From assembly GCA_947579665.1 (NCBI GenBank), contig OX388349.1:75706841-75770840 (forward strand): a stretch of 64,000 bases of DNA, read 5' to 3'. The notes beneath the pieces were generated by a model. It did not search any database. It had not been told where the DNA came from and saw only the letters and a program-made list of their open reading frames with translations. The DNA is from Sympetrum striolatum (lineage: Eukaryota > Arthropoda > Insecta > Odonata > Libellulidae). Shown piece by piece: positions 23,301 through 37,489 of this stretch; the stretch's first letter is position 1; every line of letters begins with the position of its first letter. The position numbers and the translations under genes are program-made.

Positions 23301-24967
23301 CTGATGAGGACCTTGGGGAAAGAGTACAACCAGGAAAGAATAAGTTCAAAATGCATAGTAATTAAGATTTTACATAGTTTAATTTTCTGTAAATAGTCCT
23401 TTTGTTTGCCATTGTTCCAAATATTAATTCATTTGCTCTTATTTCTTACAGTCTCTCCTTCGCTCTTATTTAGTTCACCTCTCGTCGAACGAACGGGACT
23501 GGGACCAAACCATGACAAAGAGACTGATGACGACATTGGGGAGAGAGTACAACCAGGAAAGAATAAGTACAAAATGCATAGTAATTAAGATTTTACATAG
23601 TTTAATTTGCTATAAGTAGTCCTTTTGTTTGCCATTGTATTAAATATTAATTAATTTGCTCTTATTTCTTACAGTCCCCCCTTTTGCTGTTATTAAGTTC
23701 ACCTCTCGACGAACGAACGGGACTGGGACCAAACCATGACGAAGAGACTGATGACGACCTTGGGGAGACAGTACAACCAGGAAAAAATTAGTACAAAATG
23801 CAAAGTAATTAAGATTTTCCATAGTTTAATTTGCTGTAAATAGTCCTTTTGTTTTCCATTGTTCCAAATATTAATTCATTTGCTCTTATTTCTTATAGTC
23901 TCTCCTTCGCTCTTATTTAGTTCACCTCTCGTCGAACGAACGGGACTGGGACCAAACCATGACGAAGAGACTGATGACGACATTGGGGAGAGAGTACAAC
24001 CAGGAAAGAATAAGTACAAAATGCCTAGTAATTAAGATTTTACATAGTTTAATTTGCTATAAGTAGTCCTTTTGTTTGCTATTGTTGCAAATATTAATTA
24101 ATTTGCTCTTATTTCTTACAGTCTCTCCTTCGCTCTTATTTAGTTCACCTCTCGTCGAACGAACGGGACTGGGACCAAACCATGACGAAGAGACTGATGA
24201 CGACATTGGGGAGAGACTACAACCAGGAAAGAATAAGTACAAAATGCATTGTAATTAAGATTTTACATAGTTTAATTTGCTATAAATAGTCCTTTTGTTT
24301 GCCATTGTTCCAAATATTAATTCATTTGCTCTTATTTCTTACAGTCTCTCCTTTGCTCTTATTTAGTTCACCTTTCGTCGAACGAACGGGACTGGGACCA
24401 AACCATGACCAAGAGACTGATGACGACATTGGGGAGAGAGTACAACCAGGAAAGAATAAGTACAAAATGCATAGTAATTAAGATTTTACATAGTTTAAAT
24501 TGCTGTATATAGTCCTTTTGTTTGTCATTGTTCCAAATATTAATTAATTTGCTCTTATTTCTTACAGTCTCTCCTTCGCTCTTATTTAGTTCAGCTCTCG
24601 TCAAATGAACGGGACTGGGACCAAACCATGACCAAGAGACTGATGACGACCTTGGGGAGAGAGTACAACCAGGAAAGAATAAGTACAAAATGCATAGTAA
24701 TTAAGATTTTACATAGTTCAATTTGCTGTAAATAGTCCTATTGTTTGCCATTGTTCCAAATATTAATTAATTTGCTCTTATTTCTTACAGTCTCTCCTTC
24801 GCTCTTATTTAGTTCACCTCTGGTCGAACTAACGGGACTGGGACTAAACCAAGACGAAGAGACTGATGACGACCTTGGAAAGAGAGTACAACCAGGAAAG
24901 AATAAGTACAAAATGCATAGTAATTAAGATTTTACATAGATTAATTTGCTGTAAATAGTCCTTTTGT

Positions 24968-25390
24968 ATGCCATTGTTCCAAATATTAATTCATTTGCTC
25001 TTTTTTCATACTGCCTCTCCTTCGCTCTTATTTAGTTCACCTCTCGTCGAACGAACGGGACTGGGACCATACCATGAGGAAGAGACTACTGACGACCTTG
25101 GGGTGAGAGTACAACCAGGAAAGAATAAGTACAAATTGCATAGTAATAAAGATTTTATGTAGTTTAGTTTGTTGTAAATAGTCTTTTTGTTTGCTATTGT
25201 TTAAAATAGTAATTCATTTGCTCCCATTTCTTACTGCCTCTACTTCGCTCTTATTTAGTTCACCTCTCGTCGAACGAACGGGACTGGGACAAAACCATGA
25301 CGAAGAGACTGATGACGATCTTTGGGATGGAGTACAACCAGGAAAGAATAAGTACAAAATGCATAGTAATTAAGATTTTACATAGTTTAG
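24968..25390 (+). repeat. Second copy of the two diverged monomers
   Basis: Same private variants as 10481-10903, at an offset of 14487 bp, with few differences (for example ACAAAACC instead of ACCAAACC). They anchor the alignment of the two large duplicated segments. Confidence 0.85.
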
Positions 25391-28300
25391 TTAGTTTAAA
25401 TTGTCCTTTTGTTTGCCATTGTTCCATATATTAATTCATTTGCTCTTATTTCTTACTGTCTTTCCTTCGCTCTTATTTAGTTCAACCTCTCATCGAAAGA
25501 ACGGGACTGGGACTAAATCATGACGAAGAGACTGATGACCACCTTGGGGAGAAAGTACAACCAGGAAAGAATAAGTACAAAATGCATAGTAATTAAGATT
25601 TTACATGGTTTAATTTGCTGTAAATAGTCCTTTTGTTTGCCATTATTCCATATATCAATTCATTTGCTCTTATTTCTTAATGTCTCTCCTTCGCTCTTAT
25701 TTAGTTCATCTCTCGTCCAACGAACGGGACTGGGACTAAACCGTGACGAAGAGACTGATGACGACCTTGGGGAGAGAGTACAACCTGGAAAGAATAAGTA
25801 CAAAATGCATAGTAATTAAGATTTTACATAGTTTAATTTGCTGTAAATAGTCCTTTTGTTTGCCATGGTTCCTAATATTAATTAATTTGCTTTTATTTCT
25901 TACAGTCTCTCCTTCGCTCTTATTTAGTTCACCTCTCGTCCAACGAACGGGACTGGGACTAAATCATGACGAAGAGACTGATGACGACCTTGGGGAGAGA
26001 GTACAACCAGGAAAGAATAAGTACAAAATGCATAGTAATTAAGATTTTACATAGTTTAATTTGCTGTAAATAGTATTTTTGTTTGCCATTGTTCCAAATA
26101 TTAATTAATTTGCTCTTATTTCTTACAGTCTCTCCTTCCCTCCTATTTAGTTCACCTCTCGCGAAAGAAGGGAACTGGGACTAAATCATGACGAAGAGAC
26201 TGATGACGACCTTGGGGAGAGAGTACAACCAGGAAAGAATAAGTACAAAATGCATAGTAATTAAGATTTTACATAGTTTAATTTGCTGTAAATAGACCTT
26301 TTATTAGCCATTGTTCCAAATATTAATAAATTTGCTCTCATTTCTTACAGTCTCTCCTTCGCTCTTATTTAGTTCAGCTCTCGTCGAACGAACGGGACTC
26401 GGAATAAACCAAGACGAAGAGACTAATGACGACCTTGGGGAGAGAGTACAACCAGGAAAGAATAAGTACAAAATGCATAGTAATTAAGATTTTACATAGT
26501 TTAATTTGCTGTAAATAGACCTTTTCTTGCCATTGTTCCAAATATTAATTAATTTGCTCTTATTTCTTACAGTCTCTCCTTCGCTCTTATTTAGTTCACC
26601 TCTCGTCGGAAGAACGGGACTGGGACTAAATCATGACGTAGAGACTGATGACGACCTTGGGGAGAGAGTAAAACCAGGAAAGAAAAAGTACAAAATGCAT
26701 AGTAATTAAGATTTTACATAGTTTAGTTTGCTGTAAATAGTCCTTTTCTTTGCCATTGTTCCATATATTAATTCATTTGCTCTTATTTCTTAATGTCTCT
26801 CCTTCGCTCTTATTTAGTTCATCTCTCGTCCAACGAACGGGACTGGGACTAAACCATGACGAAGAGACTGGTGACGACCTTGGGGAGAGAGTACAACCAG
26901 GAAAGAATAAGTACAAAATGCATAGTAATTAAGATTTTACATAGTTTAATTTGCTGTAAATAGTCATTTTGTTTGCCATTTTTCCATATATTAATTCATT
27001 TGCTCTTATTTCTTAATGTCTCTCCTTCGCTCTTATTTAGTTCATCTCTCGTCCAAGGAACGGGAATGGGACTAAACCATAACGAAGAGACTGATGACGA
27101 CCTTGGGGAGAGAGTACAACCAGGAAAGAATAAGTACAAAATACATAGTAATTAAGATTTTAAATAGTTTAGTTTGTTTAAATTGTCCTTTTGTTTGCCA
27201 TTGTTCCATATATTAATTCATTTGCTCTTATTTCTTACAGTTTCTCCTTCGCTCTTATTTAGTTCACCTCTCGTCGAACGAACGGGACTGGGACCAAACC
27301 ATTACGAAGAGACTGATGACGACCTTGGGGAGAGAGTACAACCAGGAAAGAATAAGTACAAGATGCATAGTATTTAAGATTTTTCATAGTTTTATTTGCT
27401 GTAAATACTCCTTTTGTTTGCCATTGCTCCAAATATTAATTAATTTGCTCTTATTTCTTACAGTCTTTCCTTCGCTCTTATTTAGTTCAACCTCTCGTCG
27501 ACAGAACGGGACTGGGACTAAATCATGACGAAGAGACTGATGACGACCTTGGGGAGAGAGTACAACCAGGAAAGAATAAGTACAAAATGCATAGTAATTA
27601 AGATTTTACATAGTTTAATTTGCTGTAAATAGTCCTTTTGTTTGCCATTGTTCCAAATATTAATTAATTTGCTCTTATTTCTTACAGTCTCTCCTTTGCT
27701 CTTATTTTGTTCACCTCTCGTCCAACGAACGGGACTGGGACTAAGCCATGACGAAGAGACTGATGACGACCTTGGGGAGAGAGTACAACCAGGAATGAAT
27801 AAGTACAATATGCATAGTAATTAAGATTTTACATAGTTTAATTTGCTGTAAATAGTCCTTTTGTTTGCCATTGTTCCAAATATTAATTAATTTGCTCTTA
27901 TTTCTTACAGTCTCTCCTTCGCTCTTATTTAGTTCACCTCTCGCCGAAAGAACGGGACTGGGACTAAATCATGATGAAGAGACTGATGACGACCTTGGGG
28001 AGAGAGTACAACCAGGAAAGAATAAGTACAAAATGCATAGTAATTACGATTTTACATAGTATAATTTGCTGTAAATAGTCCTTTTGTTTGATATTGTTCC
28101 AAATATTAATTAATTTGCTCATATTTCTTACAGTCTCTCCTTCGCTCTTATTTAGTTCACCTCTCGTCCTACGAACGGGACTGGGACTAAACCATGACGA
28201 AGAGACTGATGACGACCTTGGGGAGAGAGTACAACCAGGAAAGAATAAGTACAAAATGCATAGTAATTAAGATTTAACATAGTTAAATTTGCTATAAATA

Positions 28301-29869
28301 GTCCTTTTGTTTGCCATTGTTCCAAATATTAATTAATTTGCTCTTATTTCTTACAGTCTCTCCTTCCCTCTCATTTAGTTCACCTCTCGTCGAACGAACG
28401 GGACTGGGACAAAACCATGACGAAGAGACTGATGACGACCTTGGGGAGTGAGTACAACCAGGAAAGAATAAGTACAAAATGCATAGTAATTAAGATTTTA
28501 CATAGTTTAATTTTTTGTAAATAGTCCTTTTGTTTGCCATTGTTCCCAATATTAATTAATTTGCTCTTATTTCTTACAGTCTCTCCTTCGCTCTTATTTA
28601 GTTCACCTCTCGTTGAACGAACGGGACTGGGACCAAACCATGACGAAGAGACTGATGAAGACCATGGGGAGAGAGTACAACCAGGAAAGAATAAGTACAA
28701 AATGCATAGTAATTAAGATTTTACATAGATTAATTTGCTGTAAATAGTCCTTTTGTTTGCCATTGTTCCAAATATTAATTCATTTGCTCTTAGTTCTTAC
28801 AGTCTCTCCTTCGCTCTTATTTAGTTCACCTCTCGTCGAACGAATGGGACTGGGACCAAACCATGACGAAGAGAATGATGACGACCTTGGGGAGAGAGTA
28901 CAACCAGAAATGAATAAGTACAAAATGCATAGTAATTAAGATTTCACGTAGATTAATTTACTGTAAATAGTCCTTTTGTTTGCCATTGTTCCAAATATAA
29001 ATTAATTTGCTCTTATTTATTACAGTCTCTCCTTCGCTCTTATTTAGTTCACCTCTCATCGAACGAACGGGACTGGGACCAAACCATGACGAAGAGACTG
29101 ATGACGACCTTGGGGAAAGAGTACAACAAGGAAAGAATAAGTACAAAATGCATAGTAATTAAGATTTTCCATAGTTTAGTTTGTTTAAATTGTCCTTTTG
29201 TTTGCCATTGTTCCATATATTAATTCATTTGCTCTTATTTCTTACTGTCTCTCCTTCGCTCTTATTTAGTTCACCTCTCGTCGAACAAACGGGACTGGGA
29301 CCAAACCATGACGAAGATACTGATGACGACCTTGGGGAGTGAGTACAAACAGGAAAGAATAAGTACAAAATGCATAGTAATTAAGATTTTACATAGTTTA
29401 ATTTGCTGTAAGTAGTCCTTTTGTTTGCCATTGTTCAAAATATTAATTAATTTGCTCTTATTTCTTACAGTCTCTCCTTCGCTCTTATTCAGTTCACCTC
29501 TCGTCGAAAGAACGGGACTGGGACTTAATCATGACGAAGAGACTGATGACGACCTTGGGGAAAGAGTACAACCAGGAAAGAATAAGTACAAAATGCATAG
29601 TAATTTAGATTTTACATAGTTTAGTTTGTTTAAATTGTCCTTTTGTTTGCCATTGTTCCATATATTAATTCATTTGCTCTTATTTCTTACTGTCTCTCCT
29701 TCGCTTTTATTTAGTTCACCTCTCGTCGAACGAACGAGACTGGGACCAAACCATGACGAAGAGACTGATGACGACCTTGGGGAGAGAGTACAACCAGGAA
29801 AGAATAAGTACAAAATGCATAGTATTTAAGATTTTTCATAGTTTTATTTGCTGTAAATAGTCCTTTTGT

Positions 29870-32300
29870 TTGCCATTGTTCCAAATATTAATTAATTTGC
29901 TCATATTTCTTACAGTCTCTCCTTCGCTCTTATTTAGTTCACCTCTCGTCCTACGAACGGGACTGGGACTAAACCATGACGAAGGGACTGATGACGACCT
30001 TGGGGAGAGAGTACAACCAGGAAAGAATAAGTACATAATGCATAGTAATTAAGATTTTACATAGTTTATATTGCTGTAAATAGTCCTTTTGTTTGCCATT
30101 GTTCCAAATATTAATTAATTTGCTCTTATTTCTTACAGTCTCTCCTTCGCTCTTATTAAATTCACCTCTTGTCGAAAGTTCGGGACTGGGACTAAATCAT
30201 GACGAAGAGACTGATGACGACCTTGGGGAGAGAGTACAACCAGGAAAGAATAAGTACAAAATGCATAGTAATTAAGATTTTACATAGTTTAATTTGCTGT
30301 AAATAGTCCTTTTGTTTGCCATTGTTCCAAATATTAATTAATTTGCTCATATTTCTTACAGTCTTTCCTTCGTTCTTATTTAGTTCACCTCTCGTCGAAC
30401 GAACGGGACTGGGACTAAGCCATGACGAAGAGACTGATGACGACCTTGGGGAGAGAGTACAACCAGGAAAGAATAAGTACAAAATGCATAATAATTAAGA
30501 TCTTACATAGATTAATTTGCTGTAAATAGTCCTTTTGTTTGCCATTGTTCCAAGTATAAATTAATTTGCTCTTATTTCTTACAGTCTCTCCTTCGCTCTT
30601 ATTTAGTTCACCTCTCGTCGAACGAGCGGGACTGGGACCAAACCATGACGAAGAGACTGATGACGACATTGGGGAGAGAGTACAACCAGGAAAGAATAAG
30701 TACAAAATACATAGTAATTAAGATTTTACATAGTTTAATTTGCTATAAATAGTCCTTTTGTTTGCCATTGTTCCAAATATTAATTAATTTGCTCTTATTT
30801 TTACAGTCTCTCCTTCGATCTTACTTAGTTCACCTCTCGTCGAACGAACGGGACTGGGAGCTAACCATGACGAAAAGACTGATGACGACATTGGGGAGAG
30901 AGTACAACCAGGAAAGAATAAGTACAAAATGCATAGTAATTAAGATTTTACATAGTTTAATTTGCTGTAAATAGTCCTTTTGTTTGCCATTGTTCCAAAT
31001 ATTAATTCATTTACTCCTATTTCTTACAGTCTCTCCTTCGCTCTTATTTAGTTCACCTCCCGTCGAACGAACAAGACTGGGACCAAACCATGACGAAGAG
31101 ACTGATGACGACATTGGGGAGAGAGTACAACCAGGAAAGAATAAGTACAAAATGCATAGTAATTAAGATTTTACATAGTTTAATTTGCTGTAAATAGTCC
31201 TTTTGTTTGCCATTGTTCCAAATATTAATTCATTTGCTCTTATTTCTTACAGTCTCTCCTTCGCTCTTATTTAGTTCACCTCTCGTCGAACGAACGGGAC
31301 TGGGACCAAACCATGACCAAGAGACTAATGACGACATTGCGGAGAGAGTACAACCAGGAAAGAATAAGTACAAAATGCATAGTAATTATTATTTTACATA
31401 GTTTAATTTGCTGTAAATAGTCCTTTTGTTTGTCATTGTTCCAAATATTAATTAAATTGCTCTTATTTCTTACAGTCTCTCCTTCGCTCTTATGTAGTTC
31501 ACCTCTCGTCGAACGAACGGGACTGGGACCAAACCATGACGAAGAGACTGATGACGACCTTGGGGAGAGAGTACAACCAGGAAAGAATAAGTAAAAATGC
31601 ATAGTAATTAAGATTTTACATAGTTTAATTTGCTGTAAATAGTCCTTTTGTTTGCCATTGTTCCAAATATTAATTCATATGCTCTTATATCTTACTGTCT
31701 CTCCTTCGCTCCTATATAGTTCACCTCTCCTCTAACGAACGGGACTGGGACCACACCATGACGAAGAGACTGATGACGACCTTATGGAGAGAGTACAACC
31801 AGGAAAGAATAAGTACAAAATCATAGTAATTAAGATTTTCCATACTTTAGTTTGTTTAAATTGTCCTTTTGTTTGCCATTGTTCCATATATTAATTCATT
31901 TGCTCTTATTTCTTACTGTCTCTCCTTCGCTCTTATTTAGTGCACCTCTCGTCGAACGAACGGGACTGGGACCAATCCATGACGAAGATACTGATGACGA
32001 CCTTGGGGAGTGATTACAAACAGGAAAGAATAAGTACAAAATGCATAGTAATTAAGATTTTCCATAGTTTAATTTGCTGTAAATAGTCCTTTTGTTATCC
32101 CTTGTACCAAATATTAATTCATTTGCTCTTATTTTGTACAGTCACTCCTTCGCTCTTATTTAGTTCACCTCTCGTCGAACGAACGGGACTGGGACCAAAC
32201 CATGACGAAGAGACTGATGACGACATTGGGGAGTTAGTACAACCAGGAAAGAATAAGTACAAAATGCCTAGTAATTAAGATTTTACATAGTTTAATTTGC
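29870..32300 (+). repeat. 20-unit HOR segment, copy 1
   Basis: Monomers from 29870 recur at an offset of 4456 bp (29870 with 34326, 30093 with 34549, 30762 with 35218, 31207 with 35663). From 32319 the offset becomes 4679 bp (32319 with 36998, 32765 with 37444), one monomer more. Confidence 0.85.
31653..31874 (+). repeat. Monomer class TATATAG / CTCCTCTAACG
   Basis: This unit has CATATGCTCTTATATC, CTCCTATATAGTTC, CTCCTCTAACG, GACCACACC and ACAAAATCATAG, so both halves are altered. It recurs near 36100, 51930, 56610, 60390 and 63735, in four cases after a unit with ATAAGTAAAAATGC. The acceptor here is TTACTG, while later copies have TTACAG. Confidence 0.8.
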
Positions 32301-34325
32301 TATAAGTAGTCCTTTTGTTTGCTATTGTTGCTAATATTAATTAATTTGCTCTTATTTCTTACAGTTTCTCCTTCGCTCTTATTTAGTTCACCACTCGTCG
32401 AACGAACGGGACTGGGACCAAACCATGACGAAGAGACTGATGACGACATTGGGGAGAGAGTACAACCAGGAAAGAATAAGTACAAAATGCATAGTATTTA
32501 AGATTTTTCATAGTTTAATTTGCTGTAAATAGTCCCTTTGTTGGCCATTGTTCCAAATATTAATTAATTTGCTCTTATTTCTTACAGTCTCTCCTTCGCT
32601 CTTATTTAGTTCACCTCTCGTCGAATGAACGGGACTGGGACTAAATCATGACGAAGAGACTGATGACGACCTTGGGGAGAGAGTACAACCAAGAAAGAAT
32701 AAGTATAAAATGCATAGTAATTAAGATTTTACATAGTTTAATTTGCTGTAAATAGTCCTTTTGTTTGCCATTGTTCCAAATATTAATTCATTTGCTCTTA
32801 TTTCTTACAGTCTCTCCTTCGCTCTTATTTTGTTCACCTCTCATCCAACGAACGGGACTGGGACTAAGCCATGACGAAGAGACTGATGACGACCTTGGGG
32901 AGAGAGTACAACCAGGAATGAATAAGTACAAAATGCATAGTAATTAAGATTTTACATAGTTTAATTTGCTGTAAATAGTCCTTTTGTTTGCCATTGTTCC
33001 AAATATTAATTAATTTGCTCTTATTTCTTACAGTCTCTCCTTCGCTCTTATTCAGTTCACCTCTCGTCGAAAGAACGGGACTGGGACTAAATCATGACGA
33101 AGAGACTGATGACGACCTTGGGGAGAGAGTACAACCAGGAAAGAATAAAAACAAAATGCATAGTAATTAAGATTTTACATAGTTTCATTTGCTGTAAATA
33201 GTCCATTTGTTTACCATTATTCCATATATTATTTCATTTGCTATTATTTCTTAATGTCTCTCCTTCGCTCTTATTTAGTTCATCTCTCGTCCAACGAACA
33301 GGACTGGGACTAAACCATGACGAAGAGACTGATGACGACCTTGGGGAGAGAGTACAACCTGGAAAGAATAAGTACAAAATGCATAGTAATTAAGATTTTA
33401 CATAGTTAAATTTGCTGTAAATAGTCCTTTTGTTTGCCATTGTTCCAAATATTAATTAATTTGCTCATATTTCTTACAGTCTCTCCTTCGCTCTTATTTA
33501 GTTCACCTCTCGTCCAACGAAAGGGAATGGGACTAAACCATGACGAAGAGACTGATGACGACCTTGGGGAGAGAGTACAACCAGGAAAGAATAAGTACAA
33601 AATGCATAGTAATTAAGATTTTACATAGTTTAATTTGCTGTAAATAGTCCCTTTGTTGGCCATTGTTCCAAATATTAATTAATTTGCTCTTATTTCTTAC
33701 AATTTCTCCTTCGCTCTTATTTAGTTCACCTCTCGTCGAATGAACGGGACTGGGACTAAATCATGACGAAGAGACTGATGACGACCTTGGGGAGAGAGTA
33801 CAACCAAGAAAGATTAAGTACAAAATGCATAGTAGTTAAGATTTTACATAGTTTAATTTGCTGTAAATAGTCCTTTTGTTTGCCATTGTTCCAAATATTA
33901 ATTAATTTGCTCTTATTTCTTACAGTCTCTCCTTCGCTCTTATTTTGTTCACCTCTCGTCCAACGAACGGGACTGGGACTAAGCCATGACGAAGAGACTG
34001 ATGACGACCTTGGGGAGAGAGTACAACCAGGAATGAATAAGTACAAAATGCATAGTAATTAAGATTTTACATAGTTTAATTTGCTGTAAATAGTCCTTTT
34101 GTTTGCCATTGTTCCAAATATTAATTAATTTGCTCTTATTTCTTACAGTCTCTACTTCGCTCTTATTTAGTTCACCTCTCGCCGAAAGAACGGGACTGGG
34201 ACTAAATCATGATGAAGAGACTGATGACGACCTTGGGGAGAGAGTACAACCAGGAAAGAATAAGTACAAAATGCATAGTAATTACGATTTTACATAGTAT
34301 AATTTGCTGTAAATAGTCCTTTTGT

Positions 34326-36980
34326 TTGCCATTGTTCCAAATATTAATTAATTTGCTCATATTTCTTACAGTCTCTCCTTCGCTCTTATTTAGTTCACCT
34401 CTCGTCCTACGAACGGGACTGGGACTAAACCATGACGAAGGGACTGATGACGACCTTGGGGAGAGAGTACAACCAGGAAAGAATAAGTACATAATGCATA
34501 GTAATTAAGATTTTACATAGTTTATATATCTGTAAATAGTCCTATTGTTTGCCATTGTTCCAAATATTAATTAATTTGCTCTTATTTCTTACAGTCTCTC
34601 CTTCGCTCTTATTAAATTCACCTCTTGTCGAAAGAACGGGACTGGGACTAAATCATGACAAAGAGACTGATGACGACCTTGGGGAGAGAGTACAACCAGG
34701 AAAGAATAAGTACAAAATGCATAGTAATTAAGATTTTACATAGTTTAATTTGCTGTAAATAGTCCTTTTGTTTGCCATTGTTCCAAATATTAATTAATTT
34801 GCTCATATTTCTTACAGTCTTTCCTTCGTTCTTATTTAGTTCACCTCTCGTCGAACGAACGGGACTGGGACTAAGCCATGACGAAGAGACTGATGACGAC
34901 CTTGGGGAGAGAGTACAACCAGGAAAGAATAAGTACAAAATGCATAATAATTAAGATCTTACATAGATTAATTTGCTGTAAATAGTCCTTTTGTTTGCCA
35001 TTGTTCCAAGTATAAATTAATTTGCTCTTATTTCTTACAGTCTCTCCTTCGCTCTTATTTAGTTCACCTCTCGTCGAACGAACGGGACTGGGACCAAACC
35101 ATGACGAAGAGACTGATGACGACATTGGGGAGAGAGTACAACCAGGAAAGAATAAGTACAAAATACATAGTAATTAAGATTTTACATAGTTTAATTTGCT
35201 ATAAATAGTCCTTTTGTTTGCCATTGTTCCAAATATTAATTAATTTGCTCTTATTTTTACAGTCTCTCCTTCGATCTTACTTAGTTCACCTCTCGTCGAA
35301 CGAACGGGACTGGGAGCTAACCATGACGAAAAGACTGATGACGACATTGGGGAGAGAGTACAACCAGGAAAGAATAAGTACAAAATGCATAGTAATTAAG
35401 ATTTTACATAGTTTAATTTGCTGTAAATAGTCCTTTTGTTTGCCATTGTTCCAAATATTAATTCATTTACTCCTATTTCTTACAGTCTCTCCTTCGCTCT
35501 TATTTAGTTCACCTCCCGTCGAACGAACAAGACTGGGACCAAACCATGACGAAGAGACTGATGACGACATTGGGGAGAGAGTACAACCAGGAAAGAATAA
35601 GTACAAAATGCATAGTAATTAAGATTTTACATAGTTTAATTTGCTGTAAATAGTCCTTTTGTTTGCCATTGTTCCAAATATTAATTCATTTGCTCTTATT
35701 TCTTACAGTCTCTCCTTCGCTCTTATTTAGTTCACCTCTCGTCGAACGAACGGGACTGGGACCAAACCATGACCAAGAGACTAATGACGACATTGCGGAG
35801 AGAGTACAACCAGGAAAGAATAAGTACAAAATGCATAGTAATTATTATTTTACATAGTTTAATTTGCTGTAAATAGTCCTTTTGTTTGTCATTGTTCCAA
35901 ATATTAATTAAATTGCTCTTATTTCTTACAGTCTCTCCTTCGCTCTTATGTAGTTCACCTCTCGTCGAACGAACGGGACTGGGACCAAACCATGACGAAG
36001 AGACTGATGACGACCTTGGGGAGAGAGTACAACCAGGAAAGAATAAGTAAAAATGCATAGTAATTAAGATTTTACATAGTTTAATTTGCTGTAAATAGTC
36101 CTTTTGTTTGCCATTGTTCCAAATATTAATTCATATGCTCTTATATCTTACTGTCTCTCCTTCGCTCCTATATAGTTCACCTCTCCTCTAACGAACGGGA
36201 CTGGGACCACACCATGACGAAGAGACTGATGACGACCTTATGGAGAGAGTACAACCAGGAAAGAATAAGTACAAAATCATAGTAATTAAGATTTTCCATA
36301 GTTTAGTTTGTTTAAATTGTCCTTTTGTTTGCCATTGTTCCATATATTAATTCATTTGCTCTTATTTCTTACTGTCTCTCCTTCGCTCTTATTTAGTGCA
36401 CCTCTCGTCGAACGAACGGGACTGGGACCAATCCATGACGAAGATACTGATGACGACCTTGGGGAGTGATTACAAACAGGAAAGAATAAGTACAAAATGC
36501 ATAGTAATTAAGATTTTCCATAGTTTAATTTGCTGTAAATAGTCCTTTTGTTATCCCTTGTACCAAATATTAATTCATTTGCTCTTATTTTGTATAGTCA
36601 CTCCTTCGCTCTTATTTAGTTCACCTCTCGTCGAACGAACGGGACTGGGACCAAACCATGACGAAGAGACTGATGACGACATTGGGGAGAGAGTACAACC
36701 AGGAAAGAATAAGTACAAAATGCATAGTAATTAAGATTTTATATAGTTTAATATGCTGTAAATAGTCCTTTTATTTGCCATTGTTCCAAATATTAATTCA
36801 TTTGCTCTTATTTCTTACAGTCTCTCCTTCGCTCTTATTTAGTGCACCTCTCGTCGAACGAACGGGACTGGGACCAATCCATGACGAAGATACTGATGAC
36901 GACCTTGGGGAGTGATTACAACCAGGAAAGAATAAGTACAAAATGCCTAGTAATTAAGATTTTACATAGTTTAATTTGCT
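34326..36980 (+). repeat. 20/21-unit HOR segment, copy 2
   Basis: Counterpart of 29870-32300. It contains the same runs of TATATAG, AAGTAAAAATGC and TTATCCCTTG units. An added monomer at about 36760-36980 repeats the TAGTGCACC and GGGAGTGATTAC features of the unit near 36320 and accounts for the later offset of 4679 bp. Confidence 0.85.
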
Positions 36981-37489
36981 ATAAGTAGTCCTTTTGTTTG
37001 CTATTGTTGCTAATATTAATTAATTTGCTCTTATTTCTTACAGTTTCTCCTTCGCTCTTATTTAGTTCACCACTCGTCGAACGAACGGGACTGGGACCAA
37101 ACCATGACGAAGAGACTGATGACGACATTGGGGAGAGAGTACAACCAGGAAAGAATAAGTACAAAATGCATAGTATTTAAGATTTTTCATAGTTTAATTT
37201 GCTGTAAATAGTCCCTTTGTTGGCCATTGTTCCAAATATTAATTAATTTGCTCTTATTTCTTACAGTCTCTCCTTCGCTCTTATTTAGTTCACCTCTCGT
37301 CGAATGAACGGGACTGGGACTAAATCATGACGAAGAGACTGATGACGACCTTGGGGAGAGAGTACAACCAAGAAAGAATAAGTATAAAATGCATAGTAAT
37401 TAAGATTTTACATAGTTTAATTTGCTGTAAATAGTCCTTTTGTTTGCCATTGTTCCAAATATTAATTCATTTGCTCTTATTTCTTACAG

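Larger units (their letters stand above)
23300..33210 (+). repeat. Large duplicated segment, copy 2 (~10 kb)
   Basis: Counterpart of 8815-19400. Relative to copy 1 it has an extra unit at 24076, lacks one unit through a chimera at about 24522, lacks about five units through a chimera at about 25414, has about four extra units at 26304-27173, and lacks about three units near 27642. These are whole-monomer changes, as expected for in-register unequal recombination. Confidence 0.8.
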
